A stretch of 64,000 bases of DNA. Origin: Proteromonas lacertae. Lineage: Eukaryota; Sar; Bigyra; Opalinata; Proteromonadidae. A program made the translations under genes and the position numbers. Positions 25,983 to 37,913 of this stretch are shown here, in pieces. The stretch lies in the NCBI GenBank assembly GCA_002245135.1, contig NGBS01000590.1, positions 173,019 to 237,018 of the forward strand. Direction: 5' to 3'. The notes under the pieces are model-generated. The model did not search any database. It saw only the letters and a program-made list of their open reading frames with translations, and had not been told where the DNA came from. Positions within the stretch are counted from its first letter, which is position 1, and every line of letters starts with the position of its first letter.

Positions 25983-28900
25983 ATGTTACAATTTGAAACA
26001 TACCATCTGAAAAATATATTTAACAACTTTGTTTTGGTTAGAGGATGTTATGTTGATATATATAACGAAATTAAAAGTATAATTGTGAAGAATGAAAAGA
26101 AAAGAGCTTTGAATAAGTTTCAGAAATGCTTTTTAGTCTATGGTAATCAAGATGTTGGAAAAATCACTTTAAGCTGTTTTATAGCATATTGTATGAATGA
26201 AAATCCATATTTTGATAAGGCAAACATAATCGCATTTAATAATATTGAAGGTGATGGAAGTTATTACAGATTGGCAAATACTCATGAATATAAAGAAAGA
26301 AAAGGAATACCTTCATTGAAAGGTTATAAAATAATTATTAGCGACAACAGAGAAATTCGAGAGGATGATTTCAGTGATGTTAATGTAATTATAATGATTA
26401 GTTCTCCTGACGCTAATTACTACAAAATCATGGCTAATAAACGTGCACCTGTACAATTCTATATACCAGCATTCACTAAAGAAGAATTACATACAATTAT
26501 TAGTAAATCAACAGGAATTGATGAAGATAGAGATAAAATATTAACAGAAGCGATTGCTTATGGATATAATTTAAGGCAAAGACAAGATTTGAACTTATTG
26601 GGTAAACATATTCTAAATATTAAAACAATTGAAGAATCAACCAAAAAATTACCGTTATATATCCCACCTTCTTATGAAGAAAGTGTTTTTATATACAACA
26701 CTGACAAGTATAACGAGATACCTGATACATTAAAATATGTATCTGCAGAGATAGAAAAGTATTTATTGAGTCATTATTTATATGGAAGTAAATATTATAA
26801 AAAGTTATATGATAGATTTAATAGTAGTTTGCTGACTGGAGTTGATAAAAGATTATACGAAAGATTATGTCATACTATTTTTGAAGATAAATCTTATAAA
26901 CATAAAGGTGTATTGTCAAATTATTTAACTGATGATACGTATCCTTACAGAAATATGGAACAATTCTTACACTATCTTCAGTCTAATGAAAAATTTAAAC
27001 ATGCTGATGAGAATGGTGCTATGAAGAGTGTATGTTGTATTTATGTTGATTTTAGTGAAATAACTAACTTTCCTGCTATAGATTCATGTATTATTAACAA
27101 ATGCTGTATAACTGGAGTGCAAATGACAATATCAGAAGATCATCCAACAATAAACACAGTAATCGCATTTCTTAATGTATTTATGTTATTAATAATTAAT
27201 AGATGTTATTTAGCTGTCATAAAACAGATATTATTAATAATGTGAGGGATATAAAAGATATAAGCATTCTAGCAGAAGCGTTATATAGTAATGGTTATAT
27301 TCCTAAGGATAAAAAGAGAGAATTGATAAATGAAATACATACAACAGACAAAGCATTATATGAAAGCTACGTATAATATTTATATTATATAATTTTATAG
27401 TTTTTAATTAATGAATTTAACAATAGACTAGATATTGATGAAGAGGAGAAAAAAGTAATTGACAATTATAGTCAAGATGAAATTAACGAATTCCTAAATG
27501 TATTAGATGCTGATATAAAAATTATACAAAAATTATACGACTTAGAAAAGGAAAAACAAACATTGGAAAAAGAAAAGGCAGAATTAGAAGAAAAATCACT
27601 AGATGAAACAAACAGACAAAAAAGAAGTTATAATCAGATAGCAGGTGAAGAGGAAAATGAAGAATCAACAGAAAAATCACTAGAGGAAACGAACAAACAA
27701 AAAATAAAAAGAAGTAAAAATAATAGTTATTCATTAAGTGAAGAAAGAGATAATGTTGCAACACTACAAATAAATAACAGCAATGCCAGGCTACCAAAAA
27801 GAAGAAAAACCAGTAATGAAAATATGTGTGAAGTTCAGAATACAAAGAATGACAAAGGACTAGATAGTCTAAATAATAGATTAGATGAAATAGAAAAACG
27901 AATTAAAGAAATAGAAGTAGAAATTGGTAAAATAAACAACTTTATAAATTGCCTTGTAAAACATGTTGAAAAAATAGAAAAGGTTATACAAGAAGGACCA
28001 CTATTACATAACTTGCAAGATTATATGATTGATATGCTATACAATGATAAAAATGAGAAAGAGAGAAATGAAATGAAGGATGAAATTATAAAAGTATATA
28101 TTATGTGATTGTTATTATAATTATAGTCAATTAAAGAAGAATTAGAACAAGAAATAGAAAAAAAGAAATCGAAAAAGAAAAAATCAGATAAAAAAGATGA
28201 TAAATGGGGAAATATTTTTACTGAATTAGAGAAATGTAATCCAATTTATAATATTGTATTTATTGCATATAAACATGATAAAGTAAATACAAAACTTGAG
28301 GATGGTGATACTGGTTTTGGACCATTTAGAATATTTAAAGACAGAATAACAGAAGAAATGAAAAGAAATTACAAATGGGAAGAAAATGATATAGCTCAGA
28401 GAATAACTATATCAATAAAGTCGAAAAGATTGAGATTTTGTACTTTTAATATGAAAAATAATAATACTGATGTATTTAAAGATTATGAAAAGTTCAAACA
28501 AAATAAGGATAAAACAGATTTAGTTGAAACAAGTGAAACAGTTCAAAATAATATGGAAGAAGAATCTGATACATCAATAGAAATAATATCTGATTCAGTC
28601 AAACCAGAAAAAATAGAACATGATTATAGTATTTGTGATAGAATTATTAAGAAGAGAAAAGGAAGGGGAAAGGAAAAAACTATTAGAGAGGAATGGGCAA
28701 TTCTCAAAAATAATATGGATATAATCCAAGATGATAAAGATGTAAAAGATTTAGAAGATAGTTTAAAAAAAAATAAAAGTAAAGATGTTGAAAAGTGTTT
28801 CAATAGAATTAAAAGCCATATAGAAGCCTATACTAAAGATCGTAGTAGTATATATATATATATATAATTTATTAAATAATAGCTACTAATTCTTTATGTA

Positions 28901-30564
28901 AAGTGTTTGGAAATGTAAGTCCATATTTTAGTGATGATGGACATACAATAAAAATAGGATGTGATATTTATCAATATCCAGAAAGAAAAGTATATATTCG
29001 AGAAGTATATGTGAAGATATGCAATGAATTGACTAACTATATTTTCGATTATAGAAACAACAATGAAGATAGAAAATTCGATTATACTCATCCATTGCGT
29101 ATTTTATTAAGAGGTAATCCAGGTTGTGGAAAGACTTCCTTTATTATATATTTATTGAAAACAATTATAGATTTAAATTCAAGTAATGCAGAAAGAATCT
29201 CAGTATTAATATTTAAATCCAAAGGCAAAGAAAATCATGAACGATACTCATTGAATGAAAATGGAAAAGTTGTAGATGATAAAGGTATTACTACTAAAGT
29301 TGATATAGCAATATGTGATTCATATGATATTAAACCTGGCGATTGTCAAGCTTCGATAATATTATATGTAACTTCACCAGTTGACAAAAACTATGAAAGC
29401 TTTATTAATAATGTTATAACTAGTAATAAAATTTGTTATTATATGGATGTGTTTAGTGATGATGAAATTGAGGAATGGGAAAGTCCATGTTTACCAACTG
29501 AGTTGCAACAATCAATTACAAATAATAAGTTAAACAAAAAATATGGTAAAGTTCCAAGGCATATATACTATGCAGCAATGTATAAAGAATGTTATGGTAA
29601 AGATTATTGGAAGGAATTATATACAAAAGGTATTAAAAGAATAGTTGGTGATCTTGGCTATTTAGACTTTATAAATACATATCTATTCCCTTTTAACTCA
29701 GATAATAATAAAGGAAATGAAATAGGAAAAATAAAGAAAATATCTACAAGAGAAACACTCTTTGATAGTACCCTATGTCATTTTATGGTTAAATACTCTA
29801 TTCCTTATATTAATGAAAAGAAGAAAATCAAATGCTATGATAAAATTAATGAAGATCATATGGAATTTATATCAGATGAAGTATATGATTTTATTTTTGA
29901 ATGTATAAAACACAAAGCCAATAAAGATGATGTTATAAAAATTGAAAATCAATTCAAACAATTATATGGTGGTAATGTGAATGAACTGTTTCTATTGTTA
30001 TTTAGAGAATTAGTTTGGTACAACTGTTTATACAATCCCAATAAGTTAGTTACAACAATCAATAAAAAGCAAGTATCAATTGTAGAAGAATTTAAAAATG
30101 GTGAAATTGAGTTATTTATAAAATTATTTGAAGGAGACAAATATTGTATTAAAAATAACCAATACTGTTTAGTTCATTTAGCTACTCTTGATAATCGAGA
30201 AATGATTTATTTGATAAATAATTGTTTTGTTCATGTAATTAATGATCAACGAAAAGTATCAGATTGTGATGATGAAATTAAAGAATGTATATGTGGTTTG
30301 AAAGAAAAAATGAAATTTACTAAAATGTATTTTATTGTACTATCAAATGATCATTCATCTGAATCATCTCCAAAACCTAAAGTATTATCTTCATATTATA
30401 AAGGAGGTGTAAATAATAACAAAAATACAAGTGTTATTACATATTGTCAATGTAGAATTTCCAACACAGTCTTTGAAAATAATTTCTGTATAACTTATAA
30501 AGAGGATAGAAAAATAGAATACGAGAAAAAAGAAGAAGAAGAAGAAAAGGTTAAACAACCATGA
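25983..30564 (+). CDS. Double-module Crinkler/RHS-type P-loop NTPase protein
   Basis: Five exons (25983-27176, 27203-27370, 27401-28093, 28127-28847, 28883-30564), with introns of 26, 30, 33 and 35 nt joining in frame, encode 1,485 residues. Module 1 (about residues 1-400) has a P-loop position GNQDVGKI, in which the Ser/Thr is replaced by Ile. A REase-like end follows: NFPAIDS and GVQMTISEDHP. The linker (about residues 400-920) is Lys/Glu-rich coiled coil with basic, NLS-like patches (KKSKKKKSDKK, PKRRKTS). Module 2 (about residues 930-1,485) repeats the fold with an intact P-loop GNPGCGKTS (29113-29136) and the RHS-like KYGKVPRHIYYA. Its nuclease-like end has lost the D..QxT pattern (NNCFVHVIND). 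The family resemblance is to Crinkler effectors and trypanosome retrotransposon-hot-spot proteins: nuclear P-loop ATPases, often with a restriction-endonuclease-fold domain, used in host or genome conflict. The assignment is by motif. An in-frame TGA just upstream supports the ATG used. Confidence 0.65.
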
Positions 30565-30746
30565 ATTAGCAACAGAAAATTAAATAGTCATTTTAATATA
30601 TTTTACATTTATATTTGTTCTGTTAATAATACTGATCACTCGATAAAACCATCATTTCATTTCTATTTTGAAAATAATTGAATTTGGTTATTCAAAATTT
30701 TGATAGAAATCAAATTTCGTTATTTTTGTTATATATTTACATAAAG

Positions 30747-32872
30747 ATGATAATAAAAGTGAATAAAAGCATAAAAGAATATGGGTATATTTTATATTTA
30801 TTTTTATGATAGATTATGTCGAAAATTGGTCGAAAGTGGTTTTGGTGATATAGAAGTGAAGATTGGAGATAATCGAATAATGTCAATCAAGTCAATTTTA
30901 GTGAATGGAAATGAGACTGTAAAGAAACTGTTGTTAGATGGTGAGTTTGTAGGAGTTTTGGAGTTATATGAAGAAATCGAAGAAATTGGATATTATAAGA
31001 TGGAGAAATACTACAGTGGTGGTGAACTGATAATCAGTAAAGAGAGTGTGTGTGAAGTGTTGATGTTTTGTTTATGTTATTGTGAAAAAGAGATAATAAA
31101 TGATTGTTATGAATTTGTGAAGAATAATATAGATGATGAAGTATTAATGAAATTAATTCATATATGTAATGTATTTGGTGGATGTTTGAGAGAGATAGAA
31201 GACTTGAAAAATATGGAAATAGAAAAGCGAGGATATAAATATTTATATAAGAATGAATATTTGTTGAGATTAGAAATGAATAATTTGAGTCGAGATATTA
31301 AATATGAGAGATGTGATAATAGTGAATGAGTTATGGTTATTAAATCGTTTATTAGAATGGTATAAATTCCAAAAGAATAAATATGATAATAAAGAGATAC
31401 AAGATGATTTTAAACAATTGATAGAAGAAGATATCGATTGTGAAAAGATAAAAGAGAAAGAGATAGAAAAAGAGAATAAAGAAATGTTGAAAGAAATGAA
31501 AATAGAATTAAAGAAAAATGAATGTAAAAATCACATAGAATTATATTTAATAAAAGATGAGAGAATTCAAAATGTAATAATCAACAATTACAATGAAGAT
31601 AATAAAGAAGAAGACTTTAATGAAGAAGAAAGAGGGATATTGGATAAGATGAAAGAAGAAGAATTGAATGATGAAATAATGTGTATATTAGAAATGAATA
31701 ATATAAAAATGATGGAAATAGTATTGATGATAATGAAATATAAAAATATGAAAATGGAAAGTATAAATACTAAAAATATATTTAAATAGAATATATCTCA
31801 AATATAGAAAAGAGAAATATATTGGATAGATTATGTATGGAATATAATGAGAATAAAAGAAATCGAACAATGAAATGTTTATGCTTTATTTGTTGATGAT
31901 AAAAAGAATATTTCAATAATAGAAGAAGTATGTGGAAAAGAGATTCTTTTTAGAATATTGAATGAAGATAATTATTTAAATTCCAAATCGAAAGAATTAT
32001 TAATAGAATATATAAAAGAGAATAAATTGAGTTTCGAAGAAGAAGAAGAAATGATAAAAATAATGAAAGACAAAGAATTATTGAAAGAATTAAAAACAAA
32101 AGAAATCACATCATTTTCATATTCTCAATCAGAATATTCATTTGGATTAAATGAAGAAATATCAATAATTCCATCATTTGATGGAAATCGATGTGAATTT
32201 TCAATCAATCCTTCATTGCCAGATGGTTTAATGATTAATAAAGAAAATGGAATAATTCATGGAAAAGTGAATAAAGAAATCGAAAAGAGAAAATATGAAA
32301 TAAGTTGTAAAATATTGTAAATGAAAAGAAATTCAAAATATCATTAGAGTTTTGAAGGAGGAAGATTTACAGAATTAAACAAAAGTGATGGAATATCAAT
32401 ATCAAATAAAAGAAAAACAATAACAAATACAATTCGTGGTTTTAATCATTGTTATTTAAATTTAAAAATGGAAGATGGAGTTTATCATATCAAATATAAA
32501 TTTCATCAAAATGGAAGTTATAATGATGGTATAATGTTAGGATTATCAACTGATAATACATATTCTGGCAATTAATATTTATTATCAATCAACAACATGT
32601 AATTATTATGCATGTAATGGTAAAAGTCAAGATATTTTTCAAAATGTCATATTGGAACAATTGTTAATTCAAATCCAAATTTCAATAATCATCGAGATGG
32701 TTCAATTTATGAAGTGATTGTTGATATGAATAAAAGAGAATTTTGGATAAGTCATAATAATTCATTTCCTGTTTTACTTGTTAAAGATTTACCTTCTCCA
32801 TTATATACATATGCTGAGTTATATGGTCAAAACACATCAATAGAATTATTATCAGTTTCTTATCAAGATTAA
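30747..32872 (+). pseudogene. BTB-SPRY gene, copy B (frameshifted)
   Basis: Near-identical to copy A at 16961-19084 through the BTB and middle regions, in direct orientation. Here the first intron is in good order: exon 30747-30784, intron 30785-30812, then the frame of the BTB domain. Breaks lie elsewhere. There is an extra C near 31290 (AGTCGAG, against AGTGAG in copy A), a base difference near 31883 that truncates after KCLCFI, a loss near 32312, and several indels in the SPRY part (32340-32872). The short middle intron starting GTATAAATAC (about 31.76 kb) is shared with copy A. The SPRY coding remains are recognisable (REFWISHNNS near 32.75 kb) but cannot be read in one frame. Homology to copy A starts only about 20 bp before the ATG, so the duplicated unit is essentially the gene itself. 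Confidence 0.75.
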
Positions 32873-33047
32873 ATAGCTTCATTTCTAATATTTCGTATTT
32901 CTTTTTGATATAATGTTTAAAGAATAATAACGAATAAATATGAGGATTATATTATAATATAAAACATCCTAAATGATTGTGGTTGTATTATGTGTTTTTT
33001 GGTAAAAACTATTCGTTACAAATAAATCTTCTTTTGAATTTCGTATA

Positions 33048-33375
33048 ATGCAAGCTTTCGTATTTTTGGTTTCCTATTTCGTTGGGTACATTTCAGCTGG
33101 TATACTACACACATATATTTTTAGATAGTTTAGAAGGTAATTCAACTGATTTTGCTTTACAGGCCATATATGGATGCTTATTAAGTGTAGCCGTAATTGC
33201 TGTAGTTGTTGGAATCATTTGCTATATTAAGAAGAAGCAACAAAAGCAAATTGAAAATTTAGAGAAAGGTTCTGCAATTCAGAATAGTATGTTGAAATCA
33301 GAAAATATGGATCTTGGAACACCGAATTGTGGTGATTATTTAGATACACCATTAGTGGATGCAGAACAAGTGTAA
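33048..33375 (+). CDS. Small single-pass membrane protein
   Basis: Two exons, 33048-33099 and 33125-33375, around a 25-nt intron, encode 100 residues. The first 17 residues are hydrophobic and look like a signal peptide or first anchor (MQAFVFLVSYFVGYISA). A short polar stretch follows (DSLEGNSTDFALQAIYG), then a clear transmembrane helix (LLSVAVIAVVVGIICYI), a basic stop-transfer patch (KKKQQKQ) and a 50-residue polar tail. The predicted topology is type I: about 17 residues outside, the tail in the cytosol. I recognise no family. Another tiny protein of the same plan lies at 37146. Confidence 0.7.
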
Positions 33376-33552
33376 TTAGAATATTAGAAATTAATTATAT
33401 GTTCATATAGATTATTTAATAAGTTTATTGATGATATATATTTAAAACATATATCTATTTGCAATAGTTGAAACAAAATTTCACTTTTAATATTTGAAAC
33501 TCCTATAATTTTTAAATGGGTTTGATTATTCAAACTTATTGAGAGTATTAAA

Positions 33553-36048
33553 ATGGCTATTCACATTGATGGTAAGTGAATTTATGATTTTATTTAATAG
33601 GATTTGAAGCTGTGTCATATGTGCTGCATGTAGCAGGGTTTGAAATGTATGCAAAATACTTTGAAGTAGAACAATGCTCCTTTGACAATATTCCAGATTT
33701 AGCAGATGATTATTACACTTATTTGGTATTAATATTGTGATTTAATTTGTATTATAGCAAGTTGCTGACCATGATTTAGTTGTTGTGAAGTATATTCTGA
33801 ATGAAGCATATAGTATTGTATTTTTATCTAACAATAATAGAATTATTTAAATCATACAAGTTAGATGATGATAATATAGATGATCTACTCAATAAGACAG
33901 CTGCACTCTATCCATTTTACAAAAAACCAACAGTTTGTGCAACAGTTACATCTGTTGGTAATATAACAAATGTAAATCCAGGAAGTGATAGTAATTTAGA
34001 AGATGATGAAGATGACTTAAAAGTTGATTCTCCTATAGAAGGTAAACCATCAGCAGATGAGCAAAGAAATAATAATAATAATAATAATTCAGATGAAGAG
34101 AATGATAGTGATGATGATAATAATGAACAAACGAAAGTTGTTATAAATAGCGAAAGTGATAGTGAAAAAGAAGAAGAAGAAGATACTGTAGATGATAATG
34201 AAGAAGAAAAAGAAAAAAAGATATTATCACTCAGGCCAATTGATATAATGAGAAATAATGATATTAATAAGGAATCAGAAAATGATAATAATAATAATAA
34301 TATAAATGATGAGGATGATGAATATACATTAGCAGAATTAGATTCAGATAGTGAAAAGAACAATCTAGATAGTATTATATCAAAACAGAAAGAAATTAGT
34401 AATAATAATAATAAACCTTTCAAAATATCAACTGATTTTTTTAATGTTAATAATAGAAATATTAATGATTCAAGTTCATCAGATAGTGATGTAATTATTC
34501 CAAAGAATAATATTATAAAGAAACCAAGAAAATCTCAACCTAAAAGACTTACTATTAAACCAGAAACTTTTAAGTCAAACTCAATTCAAACTCCTCAGCA
34601 ACAGATGATTGAAAGTGAAAGTGAAGATGATAATGAAATTATTATATCGCATAAGAGAAAAACTGAAAATTCACAACAATCTAAGAAAATATTAACAACT
34701 AAAAAAGAGTATATATATATTAATATGTATATAAATTGTAATAGAAATAAAGGAAAAGAAGAATCAACGAAAAGAAAAGCTACAACAAAATCAGAAGACA
34801 AAAATACAAAGAGAATAAAGAAAGATACATCAACTTCAAAGGTATTGAAAGAATATTGCCATATATGTGGTGTTACTGATGCTGAAATGTTCAAATGTAA
34901 AAACTGCAAGACTACATTTTGTTATACCTGTGAGTTTAAACGAAAGATTCCCTGTTTATTAAGTCAACAGAAGAGATGTTGTGTTTGTACAAGAACTTGT
35001 GTTTGTGAAAGATGTCAGAATCATCCTCGATTTCCTGTTGCTGTTAATAGAAAATTGGAATTCCCACATAAACCACGACATGGGACTCGTATATATAATA
35101 TATATTATTTATATGTTTAATATTATTAGAAATTGAATTTGAAGTTGGTGATCATGTCTTTGTATTATGGGATTTATTTTTGATTTGTGAAGCATATATA
35201 GTCAGCAAAAACGATAATAATTATTATGAAGTTAAATATTGTGATACAACAGAAATAGAGGTGGTAAACAAAGAAATGATTTATGAATATGTTGATTATA
35301 TTAAAGGTGATGAAAATGATTGTAAGTGTATGTTATGTTTAGAATATGAAATTCGTGATGAAAGTGATGTAATTGTTTTTTGTGAAAAGTGTAATACGAC
35401 AGTTCATAATGTATATATATATATTTATTATTATTATTTATTAGGGTTGTATTGGTGATTCAATTGATCTAAGTAAAGATTATATTTGTCCAGGATGTAA
35501 ATATTTTGAGGAGTATAATATACATCCTAAATGTGAATTGTGTGGTTCATCTTCTGATTTATTATTACCGATGAAAAATGACCACAATAAGTTCATTCAT
35601 GCTTATTGTGCTTATTTTGTGTGTGGTTATTGTGTTGAAAAAGATGAAGTTGTGTATAATGATCCAAAATTATATGATCAATACAAAATATTATCTTGCG
35701 AATTCTGTAAAAAGAAAGGTGGATGTATTCAATGTACTTATAAATCATGTGCAAATGCATTTCACATATCATGTGGTAGACAAAAAGGATGTGTTATTAC
35801 AGCTGATGAAGAATCTGATCCTGTTGTATAATATATATATATATATATATTATTTTTTTATATAATTATAGCAAAAGAAGTATTATTGTCATAGTCATTC
35901 AGTTATGGAAGCTAAAACTAATGGACAGAGAATGCTGAAAGCTTATAAATCAATTAAGATGGATGGAGATGGATATGATGATAGATTAGTTGAGATGAAA
36001 ATATGTAATGATATTTTTGATAAATTTATTACATGTGAAACTAAGTAA
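33553..36048 (+). CDS. Chromatin reader: CXXC_R1-type zinc finger, Tudor-like, PHD and extended PHD fingers
   Basis: Eight exons encode 749 residues. Introns are 33572-33600, 33726-33757, 33813-33840, 34709-34744, 35089-35129, 35411-35444 and 35826-35871. The N-terminus is a compact helical module (FEAVSYVLHVAGFEMYAKYF). A long Asp/Glu/Asn/Ser-rich disordered region with basic patches follows. Then comes a Cys-rich finger resembling zf-4CXXC_R1 (CHICGVTDAEMFKCKNC, FCYTCE, RCCVCTRTCVCERC). A Tudor/BAH-like beta segment (EFEVGDHVFVLWD) precedes a PHD finger (CMLCLEYE, CEKCNTTVHNGC, CPGC) and an extended PHD (CELCGSSSDLL, HAYCAYF, CEFCKKKGGCIQC, FHISCGRQKGC). PHD-plus-ePHD pairs occur in BRPF/JADE/MLL-type histone-binding proteins, so a nuclear histone reader is a solid inference; the partner enzyme is unknown. 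The 36-nt intron at 34709 is a multiple of three without a stop, so retention would add 12 residues. Confidence 0.85.
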
Positions 36049-36298
36049 TTTATTATTATAATTTCTGATTTAAGAAGGGATATAGGGTTAAAATGTTAAG
36101 TATATTCTTTTATTATTTGTTTTTTATTGAATCTTTGTTGTGTATATCATTATTTCATTCATTAAACCAATCAAAAACATAAATATATATTAATAAAAGA
36201 ATAATATTTGACAAAAATGTCTATTACAAAACAAAAAATGTGTTAATAATATCTGTTGTAATTCTTGTTGTTGTTATATATAAATACTAAATTATACA

Positions 36299-37082
36299 TT
36301 ATGTGTTGAATCTCTGTTGTCTCTTATATTTCTTTGCTTTAATCTCATCATCTAATGTTGTTGCAGATACTCCAAATCTCTCCATTCGTTTTCTAATTAG
36401 CTAAGAAAATAATAATAACCTACCTTTTCATTTCTTCCACTTGTAATGGATCTGGTAAACCAAAACGCTTTGCTCGTTCAGTCAACTATATAATCAATGT
36501 AAAACTTTCCAAGTCAGATACCTTATCTTGTTTTTCATTGTCCGTTACTAATCCAAATCTCTTTGCTCTTTGCTCTATTTTGTCAGGATCGTTAGGATTG
36601 TCAATACCAAATCTCTTTGCTCTCTCCCGCTTTTTAGCCTCTGGATCAACAATACCAAAACGTTGTGCTCTTAAAGCTGCTTTTTCCTCTGCAGTAACAG
36701 CTGTTTTTATTTCTGGAATTACAGGAACTGCTGTAACTGCATCATTTTTCGATTTAACAACAGTTTCAGTAGCTTTAGGTTGATCTACCTTTTTCTCTGT
36801 TGTAGCTGGTTTAGATGCAACTGGTTTAGATGAAGCAGCTTTCTTTGGAGCTGGTTTTGCTTTTGCCTTAGCAGTGGTTTTAGCGGGAGCTTGAGCATTT
36901 TCTATTGGCTTTGATTCCTCCTTTTCTTCGGTATTATCTTCTTCTTTTAGCATTTCTTCATCTAGAGCATTTTCAAGTCTTTCAATCAACTCAGCTTTCA
37001 CTCCACTTGTTGATAAATTTCTTTTCTTTAATTCTTTTTTCAACTCATCAACTTTCATGTCATTTAATGAAGGCATAGACAT
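36299..37082 (-). CDS. SARNP: SAP-domain ribonucleoprotein, SARNP/Tho1-like
   Basis: Three exons (36522-37082, 36424-36485, 36299-36392), with introns of 36 and 31 nt, encode 238 residues. The N-terminus is a SAP DNA/RNA-binding motif (LNDMKVDELKKELKKRNL, then GVKAELIERL). A Glu-rich and then Ala/Pro/Lys-rich linker follows. The C-terminal half carries about five repeats built around RFG (RAQRFGI, RAKRFGI, RAKRFGL, RAKRFGL, RMERFGV). This combination of one SAP plus RFG repeats is diagnostic of SARNP (CIP29) in animals and Tho1 in yeast. Those proteins bind the DEAD-box helicase UAP56/Sub2 through the repeats in mRNA export. The start is the first Met of MSMPS; a second Met two codons later is possible. 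The gene is divergent from the small membrane protein at 37146 over 63 bp. Confidence 0.85.
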
Positions 37083-37145
37083 TTTTAGAAAAAAACTTCA
37101 AAAATGTAATTTTCTCAAACAAAAAGCTTGTAGATTCTATTTTGA

Positions 37146-37548
37146 ATGTTTTTGTTTTTTGATAAACGTAGATTATTGATTCTCATCCTAGTATCTTCAA
37201 ATGCTTTATTTTATATAGATTATATGTTTATTAACACCATTACTTGCTGAAAGAGACTTAGACAGTAATTTTATTTATTATAAGTATTTTTAAATAGAAA
37301 TAAGAAAAATTAGTAAATGGAGAGATGAAAGAAAAAAAAAACCTTCATTGGATAAGCCACCATATGCATTGATGTGTATTTTCATCCCAGTTTATCTCTA
37401 TATTATATATTACCTTCTACAAGACTTTTTTGATAAATTAAATGATATAGTGATGGGTTTTCTTTGGAAATTTATCTCATTGGTTGATAAATACTTCTGT
37501 TGTTGTTTTCATTCCAAGAAAAAGAATAAACATGCAAAACAAGATTAA
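37146..37548 (+). CDS. Small membrane protein with N-terminal signal
   Basis: Three exons (37146-37190, 37219-37264, 37298-37548), with introns of 28 and 33 nt, encode 113 residues. The N-terminus is a strong signal peptide (RRLLILILIICLLTPLLA, likely cut before ERDLD). A basic lumenal stretch (KWRDERKKKP), a hydrophobic helix (LMCIFIPVYLYIIYYLL), an amphipathic segment with a Cys cluster (YFCCCFHS) that could be palmitoylated, and a Lys-rich tail follow. Because exons 1 and 2 are only 45 and 46 nt, the gene is easily missed. I recognise no family. Frame continuity and the signal peptide created by splicing support it. Confidence 0.65.
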
Positions 37549-37579
37549 GAATAAAATAATTTAATATATATTTTTGATT

Positions 37580-37793
37580 TTAACTACTCTTTGGCTTAGC
37601 TAATTCAACTAATAATGTCGCACCTGCTGCTGCTATAAAAACAAATCCCCAATACTTTTTTTGACATTTTGAAGGAATGTTTAAGAACTTTAGTTACCTT
37701 TGACTTGCTTTTATCATCATTTAGTGTGTTATTTATTTGTGCTGAAAACTTTGTATACAATACTTTAGGCTCTGAAGATGGTTTATTATCCAT
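37580..37793 (-). CDS. 56-residue C-terminally anchored membrane protein
   Basis: The start is the ATG at 37793 (MDNKPSSEPKVLYTKFSAQ). Exon 1 is 37698-37793. Splicing 37655-37697 (GTAACT..AAAG) joins to a hydrophobic helix (GFVFIAAAGATLLVEL) ending KPKSS and TAA. The acceptor is AAG rather than the usual TAG, so the splice is less certain. Using instead the TAG acceptor at about 37.64 kb would truncate the protein. The predicted layout is a cytosolic polar head of about 35 residues and a tail anchor, as in small translocon or respiratory-chain accessory subunits. I cannot assign it. It is divergent from the coiled-coil gene at 37914 over 120 bp. Confidence 0.5.
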
Positions 37794-37913
37794 TTTAGTA
37801 CTTATATAACTATAAATGAATGAGAATAATATAAAACAAAATAATACAAAGAAATACAAAAATAATACACTAAAAAGACAGAAGAAATTTAAAAACTTAA
37901 TCTTTGAATTAGA

